Assembly (NCBI GenBank): GCA_006538405.1
Contig: BJKQ01000006.1
Coordinates: forward strand, 186,001 to 250,000
DNA length: 64,000 nucleotides
Direction of reading: 5' to 3'
Source of the DNA: Hansfordia pulvinata
Lineage: Eukaryota > Ascomycota > Sordariomycetes > Xylariales
Made by a program: the position numbers and the translations under genes. The first letter of the stretch is position 1. Each line of letters starts with the position of its first letter. Shown piece after piece: positions 48,463-59,548 of the stretch. The notes under the pieces are model-generated. The model worked only from the letters and a program-made list of their open reading frames with translations. It did no database searches and had not been told where the DNA came from.

Positions 48463-50043
48463 GCTGAGTGTCTTGTTGAGGTTTTGTTCAGGATTGATTG
48501 TACATACTTGCCCATTTGTGAAGAGCATCGAATGGCAGCGGACTTCGAGGTGAAGCGGCCAAGAGAAGAGCTGTGGTCGCGGCGGAAGTCAGACCAGAAT
48601 AGACAGCGAGGAGACATAGAAGAAATAAACAAGATACCCCACACTGGCGGTCACGATTTCTTTGTGACATGAGTCAAGCTTCTCCGTGGGCGCACATTGC
48701 TGAAGTAATAAATGAGTGTCGTACGAGTAGTCAGTCGTGCGTGGCGTATCCGTGGGTGAGTGTGATGTGGGTCAGCAGAAACTAACGGCATTTTCACATG
48801 TCAGACGAGACCAGCAGGGCATAGGTGACGGAATGGCGTTGGGCGGCTTTCCAAGGGGATTATGGGTTCGACGTCCGTACCACCAGTCACACAGCGGCGG
48901 CTTGACGAGATGCAGATCGACACAGGGTCGCGTTGAAGAGCGCCAGAGGTACCTAGTCATTCGCACTGCGAACGTCTCATTGCCGCAGACGCAGCGCAGA
49001 CCAGATTCCAAGCCAATCCGGCCAGTCCGATGTCGGCCCCGACAGCAAGCATCGCCGGCGGCAGCGGCGGCAAGGCTGCCCGAGAGGAGGATCCGTGGAC
49101 ACAGCAGCTTCGCGGCCAAGAGAGCTGGACCGAGAGGACCGAGGGTAGGGCGTCGGGGTGATCCTGGAGAGTGGGTATGATGTGCCGTACCCCTCGATTT
49201 GTACGCAGGGGTGCCGGGTGGTCACCGACCGGACGTGCTTGGGTGAATCAGGGAGCAGAACGGACAACAAAAAGCGTGATGTGAAGGAGGAAGGCTGTGA
49301 ACGAATTTGTTCACTTGCGGTGCCGGCCACGGTTTCAGTACGGGTGCGTCAGCAGCGAAAGTGTCGAGTCTGGAGGTGAAAGCAGGCGTCCGTTCGGGCG
49401 TTCGGAAGTGCAACGCTGGATGTTGCGCTTTAGCGGTCGCTGACTGGGGCCCACATGCAGGTGTCGGGGCCCGCGGCTCCGGTAGGGGCATATCCATGCA
49501 CGTACGGTCAATAGGCACTAAGGAAGCTGGAAGCGGCACTGGATCGCCGCCGGGGGCCTGCTGGGATTACCGAGGCACACTGACGTAGGGCGGCGCCCGC
49601 GTCCAGCCGCCGTCGCCCGCGCCTTCGCAGTAGCTTCCCTTCACCCATTTGACCCCGGACTCGACGGACGTGACCAGAGTCAGGCCCCAAGCCAGCACCG
49701 CTCTTCTTGCCTCCTCGCTAGATAACCTGTAGAGTTTCTCCTGTCTTATTTTACTGTGTCGCTCCATTGGCCTTCTTCGACATTCCTCTGCCAACAGCTC
49801 TCTCTCCCGTGTGTCCTGCTCGCCCGGTCAACGAAGTTCCCGTCACCTCACCGCCGCCGCCTCTTCTCTCTCAAAAAACGACGCCCCCTCCGCCCGCCGC
49901 CGACGATATAGATCTCCCCTATATAGACAGACGAGACATCGCCCTGATATAGACCAAGCTCCAATTTCACACCGCTACAGACACGGGCCCGAATTGGAGC
50001 CCAACACAGCCACCACCTCTTCCACGTCGCCTCCTCGCCCACC
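48463..50043. other. Intergenic, about 1.6 kb
   Basis: 3' flank of the zinc transporter, one TACGAGTA at 48722, then promoter and pyrimidine-rich leader of the carnitine carrier. No gene supported. Confidence 0.5.
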
Positions 50044-51188
50044 ATGGCTCCCAAAGACGGCGGCAATGGCATAAACGACAAGCTGCAGGCCAACCTGCCC
50101 GCTCCCGTCGCCGACAAGCTGCCCCGCGTGCCCGAGTCTGCCGCCGAGGCCAAGGCCGAGATCAAGGCCGAGGCCGCGGCGGCCTCGAGCAGCTTCGCCT
50201 CCCAGGCCCGCTCGTTCGCCGCCGGCGGCTTCGGTGGCGTCTGCGCCGTCGTCGTCGGCCACCCCTTCGACCTCGTCAAGGTCCGCCTGCAGACCGCGGA
50301 CCGCGGCGTCTACTCGAGCGCCATCGACTGCCTCAAGAAGAGCATCGCCCGCGACGGCCTGCGCCGCGGCCTCTACGCCGGCGTCAGCGCCCCGCTCGTC
50401 GGCGTAACCCCCATGTGTAAGTAAGCATGCCGACCCTGGCCCGCCTGGCTCACCAGGCAACAACCACACGCGCGCAGCCCGCTGACCGAACGAACCCCCT
50501 TGCCCCTCCCCCTCCAGTCGCCGTTTCCTTCTGGGGTTACGACCTGGGCAAGCAGATAGTCACCTCCATCAGGCCCCCGGGCGCCGACGGCGGGCTGTCG
50601 ATCGGCCAGGTCAGCGCGGCCGGCTTCTTCAGCGCCATCCCGATGACGGTCATCACGGCGCCCTTTGAGCGCGTCAAGGTCATGCTGCAGGTGCAGGACC
50701 AGCGCCGCAAGCCGGGCGAGGAGCCCAAGTACAAGGGCGGCGTCGACGTGGTCCGCCAGCTCTACCGCGAGGGCGGCCTGCGCTCCGTCTTCCGCGGCAG
50801 CACCGCCACCCTGGCCCGCGACGGCCCCGGCAGCGCCGCCTACTTCGCCACCTACGAGTACATCAAGCGCCGCCTGACCCCGCGCGACCCGGCCACCGGC
50901 AAGCCGCAGGGCGACCTGAGCCTGACGGCCATCACGGCGGCCGGCGGCGCCGCGGGCGTCGCCATGTGGATCCCCGTCTTCCCCGTCGACACCGTCAAGA
51001 GCCGCCTGCAGACGGCCGAGGGAAACGTCACCCTCGGCGGCGTCGTGCGCGACCTGTACGCCCGCGGCGGCGTCAAGGCCTTCTTCCCCGGCTTCGGCCC
51101 CGCCCTGGCCCGCGCCGTCCCCGCCAACGCCGCCACGTTCCTGGGCGTCGAGCTCGCCCACCAGTTCCTGCGCAAGACGTTTGGCTGA
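50044..51188 (+). CDS. acuH: Mitochondrial carnitine/acylcarnitine carrier (AcuH/Crc1 type)
   Basis: Exons 50044-50416 and 50518-51188; 347 aa. Three tandem mitochondrial-carrier repeats, each with the P-x-D/E-x-x-K/R signature: [10 protein letters not shown] (about residue 74), [10 protein letters not shown] (about 173) and [10 protein letters not shown] (about 280). The first repeat ends in [15 protein letters not shown] and the second in [20 protein letters not shown], as in carnitine carriers. There is a longer N-terminal extension of about 50 residues. Known role: exchanges acylcarnitine for carnitine across the inner mitochondrial membrane for beta-oxidation and acetyl-unit transfer; in Aspergillus the orthologue is needed for growth on acetate and fatty acids. 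No defect seen. Confidence 0.93.
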
Positions 51189-52023
51189 GAGCTCGCCTGC
51201 CGCGCGCCAAGAACAGCCGCCCCCAGGGACCGTCTCTTGAATTGGCGGTTCTGGCAGAGAACTTTGTGCGACGTGCCGTGCGCAGATACGACTCTGACGC
51301 CGGGTGGCCCGCCGCACGCAGCTTTTATCTACCCAGCATACCCACGCAGGTCCGTCGCTCTGGGTTACACAAGGCGAGGTGATCCAGGGGAACGTGACCT
51401 GCGCCTAGACTAGCGGCACTGGGTTTCATGGATCATATTGAGGGGAGGGGGGGAGGTGGACTATCATCGCCAGCCGACCGCCCAACTGCGCGGACTCCGG
51501 GCCGGGAATCGCCGCTCGTCACAGGGGGTGCCGTCCCGAGAGTCGGAAGGAGTAGAGTTTCAGAGGAGAGCAGTGCGAAGCGACAAGACTTTCATCACGC
51601 GGTATTTCAAGATGAGACTGGCAAAGGCCGTTAGGAAGGCGCTGCAGCGCGCGAGGCAAAACGTGGTAGATTACACGGGGTGGTTGTGGTTTTGATCTGA
51701 TGCCTTTGAGTAGCTGCATCCACCGGGAGTTTTTTTTTTTTTTTTTTTTTTCAAACTACATCTAGGATTCATTGGTAACAACCCTTTGGCTTTGTTCTTG
51801 TGAGCAGCCAATCGCGACTCGATCACCAGACTGACTTGAGTGATGGGTGGAATCACGAACGCCGGTAACGTGGTGGTCGAGCAAGTGTCTGATCGATATG
51901 TTCCCCATGTACCTTTGGGTATGTTACTACCTATGTAGTATCGTGTCTTGTATAGTGTAACTGAAGACCAGCGTCGTCGTTTTCGGGGAGACCGCCAAAC
52001 GGCCCAGACTGCTGGGGCTGTTT
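51189..52023. other. Convergent 3' intergenic region with poly-T
   Basis: About 0.8 kb between the carrier and the kinase-like gene. It contains a 22-base T run at 51730-51751 and no gene. Confidence 0.55.
51730..51751 (+). repeat. Poly-T tract, 22 bases
   Basis: Uninterrupted T run in the 3' intergenic region. Its length may be unreliable for the same reason as the poly-G run. Confidence 0.8.
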
Positions 52024-53576
52024 CTACTTCACGGGAACCTTCTTCTTGACCCAGCCGTTCTTGGTCATGACGGTTGCGGTTTTGAACTTGGGGCCCGACT
52101 CGGACTCGGACTTGGACTTTGTCCACCCGGGGACCGTCTTCGTCGACCCCGCGGCGGTCTTGGAGCTGGCCTTTTTCTCGGCCGCCTGGGGAGGAGCCTG
52201 CTTGGCCTTGTCGATGCGCTGTTTACCTTTGGCGCCGGCCCCTTTCTTCTGGGCATCCAATTGGGCGATCCGTTCCTCTTCCATCTGCCTCTCCCTATCC
52301 TCCTGCCTAGCCGCCTCGATCTTTCTCTGCCTCTCCGCCTCGAGCTTCGCCAGCCTCTCCCGCTCCCGCCTATCCTCCTCGATCTTTCTCTGCCTCTCTG
52401 CCTCGAGCTTCGCCAGCTTCTCCGCCTCGATCTTTCTCTGCCTCTCCGCCTCGAGCCTCGCCAGCCTCTCCCTCTCCCGCCTATCCGCCTCGAGCCTCGC
52501 CAGCCTCTCCCTCTCCCGCCTATCCGCCTCGAGCCTCGCCAGCCTCTCCCTCTCCCGCCTATCCGCCTCGATCTCTTTCTCCCTCTGCCTCCCCTCCTTC
52601 TCTTTCTTCTCCCACTCCTCCATCAGCTTCTTCTTGCGCTTCGCCTCCCTCGGGTCCCCGTACGTGAGTCCCCCATCCGGCTCCGGGCCTCGTCCCTCTG
52701 CCAGCTGCTGAGCTTCTCCCGCGCCCCCTTGAGCGCCCCGCTGAGCATCTTCTCGATCTCCTCTCCGAACACCCGGGCCCGGTCCGCTGGGTCGGGGCGC
52801 CACGAGAACTCAAAGTCGATGAGCACCGCGCGCCAGCTCCCCGGCGCCAGGATCCCGCCCCCCTCCCTCGCGAGCAGGCAGTTGCGCCGCCACGCGTCCC
52901 CGTGCGCCCAGCCCAGCTCGTGCATCTGGCCCAGGGCCTGCGCGCACAGCTGGAGCTTCGGCACGTCGTACGGCGGCGGATTGCTGCCGGGCACGGCTTC
53001 CGTCATGAAGCCGTCCGCAGCCCTGCCCTGGCGCGCCACGAAGCCGAGGAACGCCGGCGCGATGCGCGGGCTGATGCCCCTGTCGGCTGCCTCGTTGAGT
53101 TTCCTGTAGACGCGGATCTCGTTGCGCATGAGCTCCACCACGGTCTTCCCCAGGTCGCGCGGCACCCACTTGCGCAGATACTTGACGAAGCGCACCTGCG
53201 TCTCGAAGCCGGGCCCGTAGGCCAGCACGCGCGTGCCTTCCTCGCCATCTAAGTCCTCCCTGACTCTTATGAGCGACGAGGAGACAATTAACGGTGACTC
53301 CGGCGTAGGGTACCACAGGTCCGAGGAGGGGATCGTCAAGGGAGGGGAGGGCCCGCTACCGAAGAGGCCGCGCTCCGCCAGGTCTTCCAGCCGTCCTTGG
53401 GCTGGTTCTTGCCCTGGCTCTGCGAGTTTTGAAGCTGGAGCCGTGAGCGCGGCGTTGTTCTTGATGAGGTGGCAATGCACAAGCGGGAGATGGCTGAGCA
53501 GAAGGAGGGAAAGGAGAAGCGGTGGAAGCGGAAGCGGACCCCTGAGCGAAAGAGGCAGTCTGGAGAAGAAGCGCAT
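52024..53576 (-). CDS. Kinase-like protein with signal peptide and charged coiled-coil repeat tail, one apparent frameshift
   Basis: Single exon, 517 aa if one base is restored in the five-base run 52670-52674. Residues 1-36 are a hydrophobic signal peptide or signal anchor (LPPLLLSLLLLSHLPLVHC). The middle resembles the protein-kinase/phosphotransferase fold: VELMRNEIRVYRKL fits a helix-C-like segment, GFMTEAVPGS a hinge, HGDAWRRN (225-232) a catalytic loop of the HGD-x4-N type, and IDFEF (254-256 DFE) a DFG-like metal site. After the restored frame, MGGLTYGDPREAKRKKK leads into a highly charged tail of repeated 12-14-residue units (ADRRERERLARLE, AERQRKIE). This tail is almost certainly an extended coiled coil or single alpha-helix. 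I know no named family with this order; the kinase assignment rests on a few motifs. The repeat DNA (52310-52570) is nearly identical between units. Confidence 0.72.
52310..52570 (-). repeat. Coding tandem repeats of charged 12-14-residue units
   Basis: Near-identical 36-42-bp DNA units encode RRERERLARLEAD- and ERQRKIEA-type segments in the tail of the kinase-like protein. Three RRERERLARLEAD copies are almost exact, indicating recent expansion. Confidence 0.85.
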
Positions 53577-55333
53577 TGGGGCCGCCGGGGCTGGTTGAGG
53601 ATACTGCCGCTCGCTGATGCTCCAGCAAGAGGCATTAGTCGAACTGTATTGTCCTCAGTGGTGGTAGTGTTGTCGTTGTTTTGTAGTACTCGCCGGCGCG
53701 GTCTGCGCCACTGTCAAGGTCGATAACCGGAGATTCAAGTGTCCTTCTCTTCCTCCAGGCGAGGCATCGAGTCTTGGTCAGACAGTCATGGACAGTGACC
53801 GGGACTTCAAAGCGAGTAAATCAACACAATGCCCCCAGGGGCAGCGAGAAGTTAAAGGGCACCTCAGACACAGTAGTAAGAACAACACGGCTTTTGAGCA
53901 AGTAGTCGCCGACCTCTGCGGTGCGTCTCGCAGCTTACAGGGTTCGGCGTGGCTGTCGCCACAACGCCGCAGGTTGCTAATCTTGAGGCGCTGATTATGT
54001 ATTGCTTGATAGCAAGCAGAGACGGCTATCCGCTTGGCCTCTGCGGGGCCAGCATTCCGGGCCGGGTCGAACGCGACGGCCGTTCTCCCACGCATCGCTG
54101 TTGAGCAAAATTCGGGTGTCCTCTGCGAAGAGTGGAGGACACCTTGAGAGTGAGAGGCTCGGGCTTCGCAACGCCGCCGGTGGCTGCGGGTCGCCGTAGT
54201 CGCCTCCCGTCGCCGATACTCAGCGCGCGGTTCGCCGCCTGTCAGTCTAATGGGCGACATTTGCTTGCCGCCGGCCGCTTCTGCCTTCTTCCTTGTTTCA
54301 AAGCTTGTATCGGAGGCACAAGCACAACCCCGCCACTCTCGAGCCGCACTCGGGGTTTGAGCCTCAAGTCGGACATGTTGTATTTGGCCCTCATATTTCT
54401 GTCTTGAGGGCCACCTTGCCGCCCTAGTGGTGGCGATCGAGTGAGCCGGCCACCGTCTTGCACTCTTCGTCGTCGCGATTAGCCGACACGTCCATCACAA
54501 CCCTGTTTACCGCCCTCACGGGCCACAGGTGTACGTGGTACGTCGAGAGCTCTGTGCTGCTCGCGAGCAGCGGCAATGACCAATGCAGGCGGTGGAATCA
54601 ACCCCAGACTCAGTGTCTCATCTCATCAGGGGAGCCTTTACGTCGTTGGTCTCGAGAGTAGGCCGACCGTTGTGGCGCGGATAGATTGACTTGTCGACTG
54701 GTCATGGGCAAGCTCCTGTCTTGACGAGTCGCCGGCGAGAAGCTCCCGTGGACAATCTGGCCGAAGCGTCCGGTCTCCGCCTCACCAGTGCGGTCCGAGG
54801 AGCCAGTTGAGTCGGCGAGCGTGTAAATAGCTGTGCCCCTTGTTGCCACCGGCGCCCCCCGAAACCGAGAAAGACGGGGTCCCCGAACAGATCGCAGCCT
54901 TTCTGTCAGGGGTTCGATTGCCAGCACATTCCGGTCCCGACGCCGGCGAACACGAATGACCGATGGTTATTTACCGAAAGCAAGACAAGCAAGCGTGGTA
55001 GTGGAAGCACGTAGTCCAGGTGCTCGCCTCACAAGGATTTTGGTCGTGTTTATGGATCGCTGTGACTCCGAACAAACTCACCGGTGCAGCTACACGGGGC
55101 TACACGGGGCTCGTGGGCGGGATACTTATCACATGTCATGGCTTGTCACGTTCCCACCCGTATGCAGCCTGTTTTTCTCTTGACTGACAATCAAGCATTC
55201 AACGAGCAAGCTTTCCCCGGAAGGTTGAGCAAGTCTCGGCATGTCTAATAATCACGTCTGAGCGCTGTGAAGCCATGTCGAACCGCCCGGAGACACCGAC
55301 CTTGAGTTTGGAATAAGCCGGAGGACAACAGTC
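53577..55333. other. Gene-poor interval, about 1.8 kb
   Basis: Upstream of the kinase-like gene. A duplicated 10-bp word (GCTACACGGG, twice in tandem at 55091) is the only repeat noted. No supported gene or RNA. Confidence 0.5.
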
Positions 55334-55759
55334 TCAGAGCTGATTATCTTCCCTCGCGATCGACCCGCCGGACGCGAGGCCATCAGAAACGCCCTCAAGA
55401 GCGTCCCTCGGGCCCAGGACCCCGGTCGCGCGCAAGACGTTGACGATGTGGTCTGCTACAAGCTGCAAGCCTTCCTGCTTAGCTATCAGGCTTGCGATGC
55501 GGACGAGGTTTTTAATCTCGCGCCCGTTGAGGTCTAGGCGACCAAGGGCGCCGAACGAGCGGTCGCTGACGAGGGACTCGCCCTTCCGCGCCGCGGCCTG
55601 ACCGCCAACCATTCTCCGCCAGATGTGCTCCCGCGCTCTGGGATCAAGCTCGGGATATCGCAGGGTAAGGTGGATGCGGCTCTGGAAGGCGCGGTCGATG
55701 GTATTGGCGCGGTTGGTGGTCATGATGAGAATGCCGGTGTAGTACTCGAGGGACTCGGC
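55334..55759 (-). pseudogene. AAA-ATPase C-terminal remnant
   Basis: A frame of about 130 codons encodes LEYYTGILIMTTNRANTIDRA, then FQSRIHLTLRYPELDPRAREH and LNGREIKNLVRIASLIA. These are the sensor-1/sensor-2 region of fungal AAA ATPases (LLEYY-GILxxTTNR, then L-GR-IKN-VR). The Walker A and Walker B regions are missing: upstream sequence on this strand has a stop in frame and no VFLEER-like or GPPGTGKT segment. It is therefore a 5'-truncated remnant. A complete ATPase would need at least another 500 residues. The C-terminus (REDNQL, stop at 55334) looks intact. Confidence 0.55.
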
Positions 55760-57041
55760 GCATCAACCGCGAGCGTTTCGCCAATGAGACGCCTCTCTTC
55801 CATTTTGAGACAGAGTCACTCGACATGGCTCGGTCGGGCTGTGGTGTCTGTCGTATCCGACCCCGCGCTCACGTCATGGTCGAGGCAGGCTGGCCGCTGC
55901 GTCCACTGTCCAGCATCGAGACCGGCTGGGTAGGAGGGGAAAATGAGGCGAACTGGCATACACATGTCAGGCTGAGTGCTAACTACCTCAAGGTCCAGCC
56001 TGGATGGAGAGCCCTCGACGGGGCGGTATCAGCTGCCGAGGTTTTGTCACTTCTTACCTCGCCTTGGGGCTCTTCATACTGCAGGTAGGTAGTGACTCAT
56101 CTGATATTGAATATGAGGTGTCGTCGGACGGCGGTGCGCAGGGTAGATGCCTGAGGACAGTGATTGCGAAGCATTAGTCCAACCCGACGGGAGCAGTCCA
56201 TGCCTAGAGATTGGGAGAACGTTGTGTGGGAAGAGGTTGATGATGGCCCCGGCCGACTGTGGCACAACCCGCCTTCACTTCCCAACATAGGTACTTGTAG
56301 ATATGTAGGTACCTACCTCCTTAGGACCTCGGGAGGTACCTATTGGTTAGGCTGGACAGACGACTTTGCTGTGTTTCGGACAGCGGGCAGGAACGAACGA
56401 CTCGATTGGGCGCACTGGAAGTACCTACCTGTCGTGAGGCTGGTAGGTAGGTTCGAGGTACCCGGGCAACGACGGAAGTTTCTTTGAGCCCATCTCCACG
56501 CTTGGCCCATCTTCGACCTCGACCTACATGTAACATGAATGTTGAATGGACGAATGTTGCTCTCAAGTACCTGACCTACATGGATGTAACCTGACCCCCT
56601 CCACTTTCATCACCTCCTGGTGACTTACCACATGTACACGGACCTTACGTTTGGTTGTCGGGCGGCTTGGCCACGGGTGTGGGAGCTTGCCCAAGCCCGC
56701 CAGTCTCGCCACCTAAGCCATCCACCAGCACTCTTCACCAATACTCCAGTCGCCTGCAGCACGTATACCTGGTATACAACGAGAACCGGTCTATTACTCG
56801 TACAGCATTGTGAAAGTCGGCCTCTCTTACAATAAATCGAAATGGGTTTATACTCGAGAGAAAAAAGAAGAAAAGAGAAGAAAGACTCAAGCCGCCCAGC
56901 GGACCCTGAGAAGCACCGGGATCCGGCACGCCGCACTTCCTCGACAGAACCCCTCGCACCCCTCTTACCCCCCCTTTTCTTCGAGGAGGTTTCCCAGATT
57001 TCCAACGTCGCCGTTCCGTACCCCACCCACCGGCATCCTGC
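55760..57041. other. Intergenic with palindromic GTAGGTACCTAC cluster
   Basis: About 1.3 kb. At 56290-56480 there are several inverted copies of ACCTACCT/AGGTAGGT, including a perfect 12-bp palindrome at 56305-56316. No supported gene. Confidence 0.5.
56288..56465. repeat. Cluster of inverted TAGGTACCTA elements
   Basis: Within about 180 bp: the palindrome GTAGGTACCTAC (56305-56316), inverted partners CCTCCTTAGG and GAGGTACCT nearby, and ACCTACCT (56423-56430) facing AGGTAGGT (56445-56452) as a stem with a short loop. The same word occurs singly in many intergenic regions of this window. Confidence 0.6.
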
Positions 57042-57854
57042 TCACGACCCGTACGTCGGAGCCGTCGTCGGGGCCGGCGTGGTCGTGGCCTCGACGCAGC
57101 TCGGCTTGCACCCGGGGCACGTGTCGCCCACCATCGTGACGGTGCACTAGAACGACCGACAAGCACACAGATCTCGAAAATCAGCGGTCTGCGACGGAGC
57201 AACAACGTTGAAAAGGCACGTTACATGTGCCTGATGTGGGAAAGAGAAAGAGAGAGGAGCGATAGAAAACCAGAAAAAAAAACACAAAACTCACGCCTTC
57301 GGTGACAGGGCTGTACAGAGGCGGGCCCGTGGGCTCGCCCGGCTTGCAGGTGCTGGTCGTCGGCCTGGCGCAGGCCACGTTGCACATGGCGATCGGGCTG
57401 TGGGTCACGGTCGTGTACGCCCGCCGTGACAACCCCCGGCGGCGCCGTGGCCAGTGCTGGTGGTGGTGGCGGTGGCGTACCGCTTCTTCTGGGGGATGTT
57501 GCACTCCCTGCAGGGGCAGCCCGCGTTGATCGTCACCGCGCAGCCCGACGTCGTGCTCGGCAGGGGCCGCATGATCTCCTGGCCCGCCGTGCAGTCTGCC
57601 GTCGGCGCCGGGCAATTCGGGCACCCGCCCTCGCCGACGAGGGGCGACACCGTCGTCGTGCTGTACTCGCTGCAGGCCGCTGCCGCGCAGGCTCTGTTGC
57701 CGACCGGATGTCAGCAACATGGGTCTTGGAAGGTTTTGATAACTTCTTGAAAGAGAGAGAGAGAGAGAGACCAAGAAAATGGGGGGAGGGTGAGGTTGCT
57801 TTACCCTTGGCCCAGGAAGATGGCGGCCAGAGCGGCTTGAGCGGAGAACTTCAT
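57042..57854 (-). CDS. Small secreted cysteine-rich protein, unrecognised, one apparent frameshift
   Basis: Exons 57854-57805, 57693-57295 and 57146-57042; 184 aa if one base is restored near 57420-57437. The first exon encodes a short hydrophobic leader (MKFSAQAALAAIFLGQG) that looks like a signal peptide. The mature part holds about 16 cysteines in short paired motifs: ACAAAACS, GGCPNCP, NAGCPCRECN, MCNVACARP, and after the second intron CTVTMVGDTCPGCKPSC. It ends with a Thr/Pro/Ala-rich tail. The composition fits small secreted proteins of filamentous fungi (wall proteins, effectors), but no family is recognisable and no target can be stated. The tail is probably O-glycosylated. The joining frameshift lies between the TTTSTGHGAAGG segment and YTTVTHSPIAMCN. 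Confidence 0.62.
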
Positions 57855-59232
57855 GGCGGAGGCTTCAGAAGAGTTGTTGACTACCTAGCTAGGTAATCAG
57901 GTTGTTTATTAGGTCGAGGCCCGAGAACACGAGAGCAATGCTTTCGTTTCGTTGTCACTGAAATAGGAGGGTGACGGCACGGTAGAGAAAAGCACAAGGA
58001 TCTGGGAACTCTTCCATGACCTCCGCGACATTCCGTAGGGCCGTTCTGCTCTATATACTCGAACGCATCGTCTTCCCTCCACCTGTAACCAAACGTGCCT
58101 GTCTATCTCTCTACCTAACGTTAGCCTTGGTTAGCTCCCGCCTCGAAAGCTCCGCCAGGTCCCCGGGCAGGACGGACTTTCGCATAGGGGCAAGCGCTGC
58201 CCTGAGAATAGCATCCCGCGGGCCTCTCTGCCCACTGCCGGAAGCATCTTTTGATTAGACGCCGAGCTGGAGAAGCTAGGGGCCCAAGCGTGGGATCCGG
58301 GGTTTGTTGCGGTGGATGCGCCGCTGACGTACGGACAGGCGCGCACGGCACGGCACAGGAAGGGCACGGCATCGTAGAACAGGGACCCAAACGACTCTCG
58401 ATCGGCAGGAGTGCAGACCAAAGGCCAAATGAGTTAAGTCACCATAACAAGTCAGCTCTCGTCGCCGCTAGCCCATCCTGCAAAAACATGAACTTATGTA
58501 TACTACTCGCACACTAACTACCTACCTACTCTTCGACACCACCATCATCGGCAACGGCTGGCTCCAAATCCAGCAAAGCACAGCCCAAGGTCCCCGACTC
58601 GTCGGTTTGATTGAAACACGCTGCTTGACCCTTTTCGGTAGACTGGACCTTGGTGTCTGTCGGGGTCTTGATTCCTTTGTTACCCAATGGTAGCGCAGCC
58701 AGCAGAAGGGTGAAGGATGGGCCTTGTAGGTAGTTGTAGCTAGTTGCCAGAGTTTAGTTCATGTTCTTCTCATCCACTGTCTGACCACATCGGTTCCAAG
58801 TATGGGAGTCTTGCACTCAGCTATGTTGTCGAGACCTTTCAGAGAGCAAGGAGAACGGGCGGTTCCATCATCACTGGTTGCGGCTCGAACGCCGCCTTCG
58901 CACGGTGGCTAGCACTAAAACGAGGCAAAGAAGACTCTGATAAGGGAAGACCAGCTTCAGGTGACCCAAGTGACCCGCGACGATCTCAACCTCTTTTCTT
59001 CTAGACTACAACTTTCCCAACTGCACAATTGCAGATCAGCTCAGCTCAATGCGATAGACACCAATTGCCATTCCCCATTCTATAAAAGACAACTCTTCTC
59101 CCGCGACCCACGGAAGCCCTCTTATTGTGCCGGCCCACGATGATTGGAAATCATTAAGCAGATAAGAGCATAGGGTGGGGTCATGGCGGGTAAAGCGCCA
59201 CGATGCAGGGCACGGTATACATATGAAGTAGG

Positions 59233-59286
<54 letters not shown>

Positions 59287-59548
59287 ATGAGATGAGACTG
59301 CAAACCCGGGCCACTGAGCAAATCGCCCCTCGACCGAAAACATTGGATATCCCCAGAGCACGTCCTCCCGCAAGTGGGATCGCTACTGTTGATTCCCTGG
59401 CACAAGAACACACGCTGCTCTGCCCAGTCGCAGTGGCAGTGGGCGCTTCCTCCCTTCCCGATAATTGTACACGCATACACACACACAAACACACACACAC
59501 ACCGACGCCGCCTCCGCCGCCTCCGCCGCCTCCGCCGCCCCAGCCCAA
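57855..59548. other. Intergenic with AT and CA/CCG microsatellites
   Basis: About 1.7 kb: promoter of the small secreted protein on the left, then the 3' flank of PRP22. The right part carries a (TA)n array at 59235-59283, a CA/CAC-rich stretch near 59472-59502, and a CCGCCT array near 59508-59540. No supported gene. Confidence 0.55.
59235..59283 (+). repeat. (TA)n microsatellite, about 24 units
   Basis: Uninterrupted TA array in the 3' flank of PRP22. Confidence 0.9.
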
